Below, piece after piece: positions 49,332 to 62,490 of a DNA stretch of 64,000 nt. Source of the DNA: Glebionis coronaria (Eukaryota > Streptophyta > Magnoliopsida > Asterales > Asteraceae); contig CM046876.1 in assembly GCA_025667525.1 (NCBI GenBank), positions 23,585,224 through 23,649,223 of the forward strand. The letters are read 5' to 3'. The notes beneath the pieces are model-generated. The model was not told where the DNA came from. It saw only the letters and a list, made by a program, of their open reading frames with translations, and ran no database searches. The number at the start of each line of letters is the position of its first letter. Within the stretch, counting starts at the first letter, position 1. The position numbers were made by a program, and so were the translations under genes.

Positions 49332-50423
49332 ATGGAAGCAGCTCGAACGATGTTAATTTACGCAAAGGCTCCATCGTTTTTATGGACAGAAGCAGTATCT
49401 ACAACAGTGTACACCCAAAACCGGTCACTAATTCGTAAACGCCATGGTAAAACACCTTATGAGATTCTCCATGGAAAAGTACCAGATTTATCAAATCTTC
49501 ATGTATTTGGTTCTCTCTGCTATCCAAATAATGATGGTGACAATTTGGGAAAACTTCAACCAAAGGCTGACATTGGTATTTTCATTGGTTACGCACCCGC
49601 AAAGAAGGCATATCGAATCTACTATCGTAAGTCTCACAAGATCCTCGAAACTATGAATGTTGATTTTGATGAGCTGACAGCAATGGCTTTTGAGCAAAGC
49701 AGCTCTGAACCCGCACTTCATGAAATGGGACCCAGTAACATTAGTTCTGGTCTTGTCCCAAATAACCCTACTTCATCATCATTTACACCACCTTCTAGGA
49801 ATGAATGAGATACGTTGTTTCAACCGTTCTTTGATGAATTCTTTACTCCTTCAAGTATTGTTGCTCCAAACCCTGAGGTAATAGCTGCGGTAACCGAAGT
49901 TGTCGCTCTAGCAACCGAAGCACAATCAGACACATCTGCACCTACAATTGGTCAAGATATACCATCAACAAGTAATTATCAAAGAACACCTGTTTCAACT
50001 ACCCATGTCATGCCTATTGATGATGAAGAGGATGATGATGATCACGATTTGGAATTCGCTCAAATGCGTGAACTTCCATTCTTTGGTGTACCAATTCCCG
50101 ACCATTATCAAGCCGGGTCGTCCACCTCAGAGGAAGCTCCTTCTACGGTCTACTACAATCCACGGATTCGTGAACATGACAGCAAGTGGAAAAAGGATCA
50201 TCCTATAGATTCTATTATTGGTGACCCTAATCGTCCGGTATCCACACGAAGTCAGCTACAAGAAAATGCAATGTTTTTTCATTTTGATTCTTTCCTCACT
50301 GAAGTTGAACCTAAGACATGGCAAGAAGCTTTTACTCAATCCTGTTGGATAGAAGCTATGTAAGAAGAACTTAATGAATTTATACGTCTTGAAGTATGAG
50401 AACTTGTCCCATGCCCGGATCAA
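49332..50423 (+). pseudogene. pol: Integrase C-terminal part and linker of element D
   Basis: This continues with EAARTMLIYAKAPSFLW and the SLCYPNNDGDNLGK block. A TGA at 49806-49808 probably replaces tryptophan, followed by LFQPFFDEF. An acidic linker runs to a TAA at 50361-50363 and a TGA near 50397 (again likely a tryptophan codon) before ELVPCPDQ. Confidence 0.82.
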
Positions 50424-51871
50424 GTGCAATTACTCACTTTGAAATGGGTTTACAAGGTGAAACTCAATGAGTTAGGTGGAATATTGAAGAACAAAGCTCG
50501 ACTAGTAGCTCGTGGATACAAGCAATTATTAGGCATCGACTTTATGGAATCCTTTGCACCTGTTGCCGGTTTGGAAGCTATTAGACTATTCCTTGCTTAT
50601 GCAGCCCACATGAATATGATCGTCTATCAAATGGATGGGAAGACGGCATTTCTTAATGGTGAAATCAAGGAAGAATTCTATGTTCAACAGCCGGATGGTT
50701 TTGTGAATCCTAAATATCCTAATCATGTGTACAAGCTTAAAAAGGCTCTCTATGGGTTAAAGCAAGCTCCACGCGCATGGTATGATCTTTTTTCACAATT
50801 CCTCATTACGCAAGGCTTCGCTAATGGCAAGGTGGATCCCACGCTGTTCATTCAGAAACAAGGTAAAGATATGATTATCGTCAAATATATGTTGATGATA
50901 TTATATTTGCAGCCTCGACCCAAACCTTATCCGATGAGTTTGGGAAACTCATGTCTTCCAAGTTTAAGATGTCAATGATGGGCAAGGTATCATTCTTCTT
51001 AGGTCATCAGATATCTCAGAGTCCCATAGGCATCTTTATCAATCAATCCAAGTATGCCCTTGAATCACTTAAGAAATATAAGATGGAATCTTGCGACCCC
51101 GTGGATACTCCAATGGTGGAACGAATTAAGCTTGATGCAGATCCACATGGAGTTGCCGTTGATCCAACACTTTATCGTGGAATGATTGGTACTCTTCTGT
51201 ATATCACAGCTAGTCGACCTGATCTTCAGTTTGCTATATGTATGTGTGCTCGGTATCAAACTCGACCTACTGAGTTACACTTGGCTACTGTTAAATGGAT
51301 CTTTCGGTATCTTAAAGGAACCATTAATCGGGGACTTTGGTATTCGAAGGACTCTTCGATTGCACTTATGGCATATGCAGATGTGGATCACGCGGGTTGT
51401 CAAGATACAAGGCGTAGCACGAGTGGAACTTTGCAACTACTAGGAGATCGACTAATCAGTTGGGCATCTAAAAGGCAGAAAAGCGCTGCAATTTCAAGCA
51501 CTGAAGCAGAATACATAGCTATGTCCGGTTGCTGTGCTCAAATTCTTTGGATGAGATCGCAATTAACCGACTATGGTCTAGGTTTCAACAAAATTCCGAT
51601 GTACTGCGACAACAAGAGTGCAATTGCCTTATGCTGCAACAATGTTCAATTCTCCCGGTCGAAGCATATTGACATTCGCTACCATTTCATCAAGGAGCAA
51701 GTGGAAAATGGAGCGATCGAGCTTTACTTTGTCCGATCTGAGTATCAATTGGAGGATATTTTCACGAAGGCTTTAGATCGCGCTCGAATTGAATTTTTGG
51801 CCGACAAGCTAGGAATGAGAACCTTCTCGCCTGAGACTCTTAAGGAACTGGCAGATGAAGCGAAAGAATAG
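50424..51871 (+). pseudogene. pol: RT and RNase H of element D
   Basis: RT motifs: [26 protein letters not shown] (catalytic Asp present, following Val changed to Gly) and [15 protein letters not shown] frameshift near 50888 falls just before [10 protein letters not shown]. The last frame, 50951-51871, carries [16 protein letters not shown] and RNase H with [20 protein letters not shown] and DNKSAIAL, and ends with the stop at 51869-51871. Confidence 0.87.
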
Positions 51872-53291
51872 TGATGGTAAACTATTCTCTGTATCCTTGG
51901 TGATCATTTGTATATATTGTTTATATTTTTATCCACAAAAGCAAAATACAAAAATATAAAACCATATAAAAACCATAAAAATCGAAAAATCTAGAAAAAT
52001 CCAAAAATATTTTTAATTTATTTTTCAAAGGCATGTCTTTTGGTACGATAATATTTACGGCCTTAGAAATGTTGATTAATATCGACACGGCGCCATAAAT
52101 AGAGTTCGTACAAAAGTTGTAAATATTTCATAAAACATGCCCTAATGGCTTGTAGTTATTTCTGACTGCAACTTGGTTTTCACATTAAAGTCAAGTATTT
52201 TTTTCTGAAAGCTTTGGCTCTCAACGGGAATTAATTTTCTCGGGCAAGGTTTACTTTAAAACCTTGTAAGGGATAAAGTTTACTTTATAACTTGGTCTAA
52301 CACAAGTTTATGTACGCTTCAGTACATTTATTTGTTAAAACAAGAGAAGTCTTGTTTTCATGAAGTTATCATCTCTACAACTATAGCAATCTACAATTGG
52401 TATTTACATACTCGACGATGCGACTACTCAACCGACGAATACAGCTCATTCAATAGAACACGGGTCAACAATTGAGGGGGGCAATTGTCAAGCATTCAGA
52501 ATCTTCGATGCCGAACGTGCCAAGCTCACTAACTGGTGTCAAAACAACAATACCAATCGTACACGTGGTGTCAAGAGATGAATTCAGACGTGACGAGGCG
52601 ACCAACATATGCTGACAAGAACCATTTGATCCTATCATATGATGTTCTCATCAATCAGGTCCAACCTTGTCAATTCTTTTTAATATGGTGAATATGTGAT
52701 CATGCTACAAATCAATATCATATCTCATACATTTGGTATCATGAAGATAAAACAGACTCGCATTTTTCTTCCCAAAACCTTTGTTAAAACTTCATTAAAT
52801 CAATTGATATTAAAAACATCGATTGGGTTAATATTTTTAATATGGGGGAGAAAATGTGATTTAATATGGGAATTATCACAGATGGTTTGACTTAATGTGT
52901 TGTCTCATCCCGACATATGTGAAATGTTTTCGAATATCGTGGCATATGTTAAGGGGGAGCAAAACGGATTTGCATATCAAAATTGATTTTCATGGTGACA
53001 TATACTTATCCTAAACCCATTTATTTCACGACGATGAAGATTGTGGTGACATAAGGATGGTAAGATAGGTTAAGTCCAATTATTCTTCTTAAACCGGAGG
53101 AATCTTCCCAAGGAAATTCCATAGCTAGAAATAGTAGTCCTTAGGAAAGATGGAGAAAGATTGTGAATGTAGCTGAATGCCGACCAAGTACTTAAGTTAG
53201 CACTGGAACAATCACAACAAGGTGCTAGTTATGACGTACTGGTAAGCATTGAAGGGGTTGAAGAATGAAAAAGAATTGTAAAGATAAAGGG
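51872..53291 (+). other. 3' non-coding region of element D
   Basis: No protein-coding frame was recognised, so D shows no accessory ORF here. Purine tracts occur at about 52475 (GAGGGGGGC), 52843 (GGGGGAGAAAA) and 52952 (AAGGGGGAGC). The expected 3' LTR is missing because element E starts at 53292. Confidence 0.6.
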
Positions 53292-54802
53292 TGTAACACC
53301 CCCAAATTTATACAACTCAGTACAGCGGAAGACTCGTTGGTGTTACGGGATAGCACATTACTCACATCATAGACAACGCATAAAAATCGCGTCGTTAAAT
53401 AATAAAAGCATTTCCATTCATAAATATCAAAGTTACATCGGTCCCAAGTCATTATATTTCGTACAAAGTTTTACAAAGTATTTTAATGGAGAAATATTAT
53501 TTAGGTGCGGGCCATGAATTCTTGTTGTCTTCCCGAGAATTACCTTCAAGTACCTGAGATAAAACATGTTAAAAGAAAAGGTCAGCGATAACGCCGAGTG
53601 AATTCATAGAGTTTAATAAAATTCATCAATATAGTATCAGTATAAAATTATTACTGAAAATCATTTTGTACAAATCATTTTGAATAGGCCATAAAATAGC
53701 CAAAGTCATTTTATACAAATCCTTATCGAAAATCATAATATAGGCATTTGCCTTAAAAATCATTATACGAGCCAATGTCGTAAAAACATCGTACAATACG
53801 TCTTATGACGTTGTATGAAAATAAAAACCGTTATATGAATATGGTTATGAAAACCAAAACACGAACATAATATCAATAGTATGACCCTGTATTGCTAGTC
53901 AGGCAATACGTCGTAATTCTGAGCGTCTAGTAGTATTTCGTTAGTCTGGATTATTATAAGCCGCATGACATTGTTACCTTACTAAACCAACAACGGGTAG
54001 CTAACCCGATACCAATTTTGCCCATCTAAAGTAGCGTGTCGTCACAAAGGTCACGCTATGGAAATCTTCTCATACATAAATTCTCTTACCAATCAATGTG
54101 GCACGACGGGGATCAACCGTCAAGGCGCGAACTGGGGTGATCGTCCCCAAATAGTACTATTAAATGCATAAGCGTCTACCAAATCCCAGTAGTTCACAAT
54201 TCATGCTAATGGGACTTTTAGTGACATAACCTAACTTTAATAATCCATTTAATTTCATCTATCGGGTCCTTTAATCATTTATCGGGTCATACAATCGGGT
54301 CATTCAATCATTCGGGTCCAAAATCAATAAACAAACAATCGGGACATATGGCGTCCTATTTTATAAAAACTAACATGTTATCTCCCTCGCGGGTTTATAA
54401 AACATTTATAAAAACATTTAAAAGAGTGCGAGGCTATGAACTCACGTTGATGTGGGAAGGCGGGTTATCGGCAATTCGGACGTACGGTACGTGCTTCAAT
54501 CACGGAAACCTAGACAAATAATACTCGTCTTAGACTTATGTCCAATGACTTTATAAAAATAACAATTATGTATACATATGATGATTATTTATATATGATG
54601 ATCAAGTGGGTTTACATATTCTCGTTTACTCATTTTAGTGTTATATGTCGATAACGTTTATACCAGTTTACTAGTTTTACCTATTTACCTGTTTTAAGTT
54701 CAATAAACTTATTATAAGTTCTTTAACTTGTTTTAATCCATTTTATACTTATATTATCAGTATCTATACTTTCCATGTTGGGCCCAAACGGGTTAAGCCC
54801 AA
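53292..54802 (-). repeat. 3' LTR of element E (matched part)
   Basis: This is the part that can be aligned to 62491-64000. The LTR probably continues further right, perhaps to about 57070, where a minus-strand AAAAGGGGAA tract could be the polypurine tract. The true end cannot be fixed because the other copy is cut by the window edge. Confidence 0.88.
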
Positions 54803-57070
54803 TAAATACTTTTTATAGATGTTTATCTTATCTATAACTTCTATTAAAAAGAAGTTTTAAGTGACATCATTTTTTGGCACTTTTATATACGTGTCAGTTA
54901 ATGAGAGTGCCTGTTTTGAAATTGCTTATGTCATATTTCTATCTCATAAAATTATCTAATAAAGAAAAGGAAAGAAATATATAGCACTGTATCTGTTTAC
55001 CTTTATACTTATTTTTAAAAGACAACATCAATTCTTCCCTCGAGGCAACAATCTCTTTATTCAAGAATTCAAATTAAAGCATTCACTTTTTTAGTATTTC
55101 GTCCTCTATTATGATATTCGTTGGAAAAATACCTGCTAAAGATGCACGAAGAAAGAAATCTTCTTTATCTTATGGTGTGACAATGTAAGATTTTTTCTAC
55201 TATAAAGCCTAATTTGATTTTGTTTATCTTTGTTTTAATCTCAATCAATCAAGTGTATAATTCGGTTAATCTCTGACTATTGTTATGTTTCATGTATTTC
55301 TTTGTTGTGCAAGCCAAGTGTTTGTGGAAACACCTGAGTAAAAACTCAAAATTATTAATATAATTTAGTTGTTTAAGTTTTTTATGCTTATTTGTCTAAA
55401 TCATTCATTCAAGTATACATAAGAAGTTTTTGTTTGCTTGTTTATTTTAGGAACATGGAAGGCTGTTTGGACTTGGCCTTGGCCTTGGAACAGGTACTCT
55501 ATTGCTTAAAACTCATTTGATTCAACACACCTATACATGTCATGTGTATTGTCATGATTAGGTTATTAGTTAGCTTTGTTACGTCCTTATGTCTCACGTA
55601 TTTGAAGTTCATGTTCATTCACTTTACTTTGAAATTGTTGATTCTTTCACCTATTTTAGAACATAAGATTAGCTCCTTAACACACAAGTTGCAGATAATG
55701 CTTATTGACTTTTATAAGATAAAACCAACTGATATTACAAAGTTATGATTTTATTAGCATCACTTAAGCGCCTAATTGCAATACTATGTGGTGATAAAAA
55801 TTCTATAACAATGTTATCTTTTACAGGGACATCACATTTTGGAGAAGTTGTTCTTTAACCACTTGGACTGAGCTACTTCATGTGCAATTGTGTAAGTCCA
55901 AATTTCTTTGTCTTCATATATCATTGAATATAGTAATTTTTTGGGCTCGATTTATTTTCATTTTACTTACTACAGTATGACATATGGCTTATTGTTATGC
56001 TGCATTGACATGTTTTTAGGCTATTCATGATTTGACATGAAGAATTTATGTACATGGGTCCAGTGAGAGAGGCTTTGAAACAAGGCATGAAAATCACTAA
56101 TTTAAATAAGGATATGAGATCAGTTACTCTACAGGTAAGCTACATACTTAACATTGTAATTATAGATCACCAAATCTATTAAAATTGACCTTAGGGTGTG
56201 TTTGGTAGAAGGAATTAAAGAAAGAGAAATGAAAATGTCCATTTCCTTTGTTTGGTAAATCAAAGAAAAAAAGCGGAAATTTGAAAGTCTCTCGAGAGAT
56301 TTCGTATTTGCAACTTGATTTCTCTAAATTCTCTATGTTTTGGTGATGTCATTTTTGTTCTTGATGAAGAACTTCTTATTTACATCATCTCATTTTTTGT
56401 ATATCTTTTTTAACAGATTAGGCGAGGAACCTTCTGACATTGGAATGTTTAGTCTTCATTTTAGTACTAAGAACGTTGGAAGGTATCACTAACACTCACT
56501 TAGGTTTTCTTAAACTTCTGTTGTTTTCAAAATGTCAGCTAATTGTTAAATTAAATATATATACACATATTGCCATTTTATAGTTGCTTTTCCACATAAA
56601 TTGTGTGATTATATATGTTTCTTTTTTAGTTTCTTTTATTGAAGCATGAAGTTGTAGATTGGATTGTGTTGATTCTTTCCAATAAGGAGTCATCCTGAAG
56701 ATTGTTAATGCAACTGAGCAATGTCACTTGAATATCCCCGGGACCGAGAAGGGGAGAAACAAGAAACATTACCACCAGCTTATGAACCGTTCTCTCATTG
56801 TTGCTTCAGGTAATGCCTATTCGTATTTCACTAAAGGTGGAATCATGGGCGGTTTAAGCGAATTGTGTAATGGGTCAAAACAGGGTTTGGTTGAAACGGA
56901 TGGTTCAGGTTGCTTCGCCTACAAAAACTTTCTTTTGTTGTAAAACTTTAAATACATAATGAATGTGTTAATTTTGATTTGTAACAAGCTAATTCTTTTT
57001 TTACTAAAAACGACTAATAAGGTCGTATGCATTAACTATAAATTTTGGTTTACTTTCATTCCGTTCAACC
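54803..57070. other. Probable LTR remainder of E with exon-like segments
   Basis: There is no full gene. On the plus strand several short stretches are bounded by pyrimidine-rich AG and by GT: about 55452-55493, 55828-55890, 56035-56133 (ending CTACAG before GTAAGC; frame reads EEFMYMGPVREALKQGMK) and 56417-56480. They look like exons of a captured host gene, but I cannot name it. A 71-codon frame at 56728-56943 is unrecognised. Confidence 0.3.
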
Positions 57071-57399
57071 TATATACCCATTCCCCTTTTAGATCATCTT
57101 ACTACTCGCTTCTTATTGAGTTAAAGCCATGTGGGTATTTCCTCCACATTCGATCTTTTCTCACAAGTGTAATCCATTATAATACGCGAGTTTCATCAAA
57201 CATAACTACGGGAATAAGATCAGGCTTAATGTTGACTTACTTTCTCTATCCATGATGTTCACGGGTTTTTGATGAATGCAACTTTTCGCCGATCTAAGCT
57301 TTACTAAGAAGAATTCAGATTTTCACTTGATAGATATTTTATCAAGTTCGATTTACGAAACATAATTTACGCAGTTCTTGAAGTCCTAGGGTAGATCCA

Positions 57400-58140
57400 G
57401 CTTATATGCCTTTCAATCCCAACTTTTACATCATCTCAATGGTCCCATACAACGGGGACTTATATCCCATGATTTGTCAGATCATGAATCCATTTTTTTT
57501 CCAAGGTTAAAAATTGTGGCATAACTTCGCTACCCATTTGGCACTTCAAGATCTACATTTCATATTCACATAACCTCCTGCCCACTTTCGGCAGTCAATA
57601 ATCAAATCCTAATTTCAACAATCATTTCAGATCTCACGGGTCGGGTATTTTTCAAGGATAGGTTCGCCATCATAGGAAACCTTAAACCTAAGAGACATGT
57701 CCAACCCACAATGGGTGTATGTCGGATGTCTCCGTCTCAACTCTTGCTTACAAATGCTCTAAGATTTAGATCCTAGCAAGATTAGATCTCGATCCTAATA
57801 CGATAATTATCAATGATAATCTCTCCAAAGGAAAACGATTATACGGTCTATTACCAAAGGTCAATCATTCAAATATAAAACAGCACTTATATTACTTTGT
57901 ATCGTTACTTTACCTCGTCCCTTCGATTTGGGGTGGTACATAGTACTCTCATCAAGGTTCGTTCTCAATGATTTCTGAGCAAATCTCTAGAAATTCGATG
58001 CGAACGAGGATCTTGATATAGATGTTCGATACAGGCACACTATGTTTACATAACTCTTTTGCATTTATCATTAACGGGAATGATATTAACAGATTTGGTC
58101 AGTCTGTCGACGATGACCCAAATCGAATCAAATTCAGATG
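57400..58140 (-). pseudogene. pol: Ty3/gypsy integrase remnant of element E
   Basis: On the minus strand, IWVIVDRLTKS lies at 58092-58135. Downstream, a decayed STMYHP...G block (about 57900-57960) matches the integrase core's second half. Stops and frameshifts are frequent. Confidence 0.68.
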
Positions 58141-59479
58141 ATGACCTTTGCAATAGCTAGACGTTTACTAATGTATGAGGCGATGTCTGCCTTCATAATT
58201 GCCATCAGTACAACTTCTTCAGACAGATACTTTTAGTCAGAAATGACATAAATAGAATACTTATACTTACAATTTCCAACACAACTATATCTCACAATCT
58301 CCATATTTAAACAATCACATGTGGTCTTTTAATCATTTAACGCTATCGGCCTCTTAATTCTAATGGTTCACATTAGCCGCGAATCCCCTTTTATTATCTA
58401 TGTTATTCTTCTAGTAAGCATTGTTTATTTTTATATCGTTCGGCAATTTATTTTGCACCTTCCTTATTAAGGAACATGTCCTAACTGGTTCTTTATCTTT
58501 TCTACATAATGCGTCGGTATCTATATTCACTTCTCATGATGATATAATTATCATGTCCACAATTCACTCAGATATTCTTTCTATATTATGCGTCAGTAAT
58601 TACGTTCATCTTTCTCCTGATGAAATAAATATCATAACTGTATTTATTCAAAATTCTTTCTTCATATCTTCTATGTTTCAGTTTCGTCTTTACTATCATT
58701 TTTATCTGTTTTACTCAATCCGTCGTCTAAAGCGTCGCTAATAATTATTATAATTAATTAAATAATTATTAGTTAATTTTTATGAAGCGTAAACGTAAAA
58801 GTTTTAAATTTCTTAGTTCGACCAATTATATAAAATGTTCAAAAATAAATTTGAGTTTAATTAACACGATTTTTGTTGATTTATCGAAAATAATTAATAG
58901 GATTTATTAAATATTCGAAAAACCTTTGTTTATACTTTGGTCAAAGTTTTCTTAGTTTGAAAAGTAAAAAATATCGTTTCAAATTTCAAGTTATGGTTTA
59001 AATGTGTTTCCTCAATCCTTCTTAGGTTGTCTTAAGGTATGCAAAAACATTTACCCCTAAACAGAAGTTTAGTTAAATGTTTTGGTTATAAGGGAATAAT
59101 CCCTCAAAGTTTTTTGTTAAAACATTTGTCAAAACATATTTGCACTTTCTTTTTGGTAAAAAGTCTTAAAAGGGCTCTTAATATTTGAAGAGTCAATATA
59201 TTCCATTATCTTTTAATCACACGGTCAATTAATGTAAATGATTAAGTCTTAAATCACATGTTAAATATTCAAGGTACATGTTTTTATTGTTCGGCCAGTT
59301 CAGGGCAATCATTAATTAATTATTAACTCATTCTTATTCTTATAAACAAACAAATAGTTCTTAATGATCACGAGCATGAATTTATCAAATTACAGCCTAC
59401 ACACGTGATTCACCAAATTATGAATGCTACATGTGCATCGATCAATCCAAACGACATCACGTGAAACTCATAATGTTCA
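58141..59479 (-). other. Decayed pol interval of element E
   Basis: This lies between RT and integrase remnants, where RNase H is expected. I see no firm motif. The sequence is AT-rich. Confidence 0.35.
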
Positions 59480-59680
59480 TTACAAGCACCGGATGTAGTG
59501 ATTAGAATAGATAATCTCTTTCGCAGATGCGAAGTTGATGATAACCATGCTATGGATCAAATTTTCTAGAACCTTGTAAATGATCGAACAATTCTTCCAT
59601 TTCGAGTTATGGATATCGTTTTCGATTTTCAATTTACTCAATTCACAGTAATCTATAAATATAAGGAATGATAACACCAT
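59480..59680 (-). pseudogene. pol: Ty3/gypsy reverse transcriptase fragment of element E
   Basis: A 66-codon frame contains IDYCELSKLKIENDI, then NFASAKEII. This corresponds to the RT block usually read IDYRELNKLT.KN.YPLPRID...SKIDL. The motifs are degraded and the YVDD region is not recognisable. Confidence 0.65.
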
Positions 59681-62460
59681 AGCTCTTCAGGATGACAGGC
59701 TTGGTATAATAAAATCTTTCTCCGACAACTCTCTCAGTTGTACGGTAATTCCTTTAATTTAGATGGTGCTGACTTACAGTGCACACACCATAGGTGCAGC
59801 ACCGGGAATATAATCAATACCAATTTCAACTTGCCTTAATGGCGAAAGTCTAGGTAATTCACCAACAAATACTTACTAAAGTTTCAGATAACATAAACAT
59901 CTTTTAATAAATTCATATTAAGTTCTTTTTGGATTATAATATCTATAACTAGTTCACAATCCTTTTACGATAAAATTTCAAGTCTAAATGCAGGATAAAT
60001 TCATCCGTCAAGAATTATTTAGATCACTTTTGATAATCAACATCTTATCATTTAGGGGAATTCTATTCGAGTTCCCACCGATTAAGACAATATCGTCATG
60101 TCATAATCAATCAATCCATTCTAATGGCACTACCAACTTTCCAGTTTTATTGCCGTCGATAAGATGTGAACTTCTCAAAAGACTAATAATAACTCACAAT
60201 CCTTCACAATTCAGGGATATATGGAGACACAAATACTATTAAAAGAGTAAGGTCAACGCATAATCTATGCGAGCGAATTTTCAAATCAGATACAGACGAA
60301 AACATTTAACGAATATGAATATATCCCATGTTTTCATAATTTGAGTACGCATTCGAAAGCATCTCGGATCGTTACCCAGGTCATTCAAATGAAATCAAAT
60401 CAAAAGAAATGATAAGAATGTCAATACATCCAGTCGGGTATCAACACTCGGTAATCAGATACTTTTCCTAAGAATCTCACTATGGGAGAATTGGACAGGA
60501 AAGAATATCAATTGTCAAATAAGACAAATTCCACAGATGAGTAAATTAAACTCAGAAGAATAGATAGTACGGGCACATATGTAGGTGTCCCTATCAATAT
60601 GTCCCTACTTTTCACTTCTTGCAGATCTCATAAAATTTAATCTTTCGCAATCTTCAAAGAAACTGTAGTGTTTATTCATTAGTTTTATGGTGACTACTAG
60701 TCAGTCTTGCATGGTCCATTCCAAATTGTATGTAGGCGCGCAACTATATACAATTTCAAGATTAACGATGCAATACTCAGTTCGTCAAAGTTTTATCATC
60801 ATGTTTATAATAAAAACATTTTCATGCTTAATTCTTAAATAAGAATCAAAAATAAATTTACCAAGATTTTCTTTGTTATGAAAACAGTTAAGTTTCCAAA
60901 GCGTTTCATAAACAACTTCATTTTGATATCAATCACTTATAAATCTCACTTTGAATAATCCTTATTGTGATGAAAATTAAATTTTCTCAAAGGATACCGT
61001 TTTAACTTCATAAAAACAATGAGTGATCTGCAAAAGAGTGATGAAAAGTTGTTCACCAAGAACTAACTACAATATGATAGGAAATGAGCTTAGCCAAATA
61101 ATCATGAGGTTCATGATCTCGATGGCACTCAAAAGAATAATCCACAACGTAACTCAAGTCAAGATGAGTACTTGTTCAATGGTTGCATCACTAATGCGAT
61201 CATTAGGATGAAGCAATAAAAGATAGATAACATTGATACATGTAGGATTTAGCAATCAAAGGTAGTCTTTTTCATTAATCACAAACAAGTCAAATTGTAT
61301 CGTAACACATTACGTGTCACTATGTCATATAATTCTCAGAACTCATCCTACCAACTGATATCTCAGTTAAGTTAGGGATTTTTAAAAGATACCACAATGA
61401 ATACTAATCTACAAGAGTCATTAGGTGTTCCACATGTCCCAGAAGATCCATCGGTCCCAATTTAGAAGAAGATTTCTTCAATTTATTTACTGGACACTGG
61501 GCATCCTCGTTAGTGGACAATGGCCTAGGAACAACACTTAACACGAACCTATAATCATTTATAACCTTATAATTCAATCAAAGAACTTAACGACTTCCTC
61601 TTAACAATCTCATATTCTATACGGGTAAGTTTTACTTTATTCAAGTTTCAACAAATTTTATACTCAATTCGATATCCTACCTCATTCTCCAGTACTTACA
61701 ACCTTATTCTTCGGCCTTGTAAAGGCAATAAAAGCTCAATATGATCAACACTTAATTTCCAATCCTATAGCTCTTACAACAACAATTATCAAATGAGTCA
61801 TTAATATGAAATGACTTGATCAGTCAATTAGACTTCTCGGAAAGGTATTAGTGGCATGAGGCTTTTGGGTAATGGTTCCAATAACAGCCTCAAGTGCAAC
61901 ATTCACCCTTTCGATTTCAAATCTAAGAATTGGATGACAACGAATCAGATGACATCTCTCCAGGTGATAACGTTTTGTCAAACTCCACTCTATAAGGAAA
62001 GATCGTCATGACATCGATATCAGTTTTAATCTCGCCAATTCTTTTTCAATATCACATTCAACTACTATCTACATTTCTACGAATATCAACCATTTGTTGG
62101 GATCATAAATATCCACAACTTGGTTTAGATCTAGGATAGCTAGAATTCCTACGAGAATAGCTTCGATTAATTTACTAGGGGATTTAGGGTTTCTTGTGAC
62201 AATCAACGTCGTATAAATACCTTGTATAAAATCAAAATAATCATCAAACAATCATGTAATAAAATTACATCATATATATATATATATAATCCAAGTTATA
62301 TATATATTAAAATAACACTTCTCAGTCTGGCCTTGTCGGTAACTCGGGAATTCTTCGGCACCGTTATAGTAAAAAGATTTTTAGACATTTTTAGAAAAAT
62401 GTTTATAGTTAAAAGATTTTGAAATGTTTTATTCAAAACCTTGGTTTTAAAAATCTTTCG
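59681..62460 (-). other. Unassigned 5' interior of element E
   Basis: Gag and protease are expected here by position, but no zinc knuckle or DSG protease motif could be found. A (TA)n microsatellite lies at about 62272-62310. Confidence 0.4.
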
Positions 62461-62473
62461 TTCTCTATAACGA

Positions 62474-62487
62474 GAGCTCTGATACCA
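62474..62487 (-). other. Primer-binding site of element E
   Basis: The minus strand reads TGGTATCAGAGCTC, initiator tRNA-Met type, three bases from the LTR edge at 62491. Confidence 0.9.
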
Positions 62488-62490
62488 AAC

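Larger units (their letters stand above)
42841..53291 (+). mobile_element. Ty1/copia element D (3' LTR not in window)
   Basis: It inserted into the accessory ORF of B; the preceding CTAAG is the candidate target half. Order: 300 bp LTR, primer site, repeat-rich leader, gag, PR, INT, RT, RNase H, 3' non-coding region, then element E. Gag and Pol belong to a copia lineage that I recall as very common in Asteraceae, distinct from A/B/C. Multiple stops and frameshifts make it non-functional. Confidence 0.87.
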
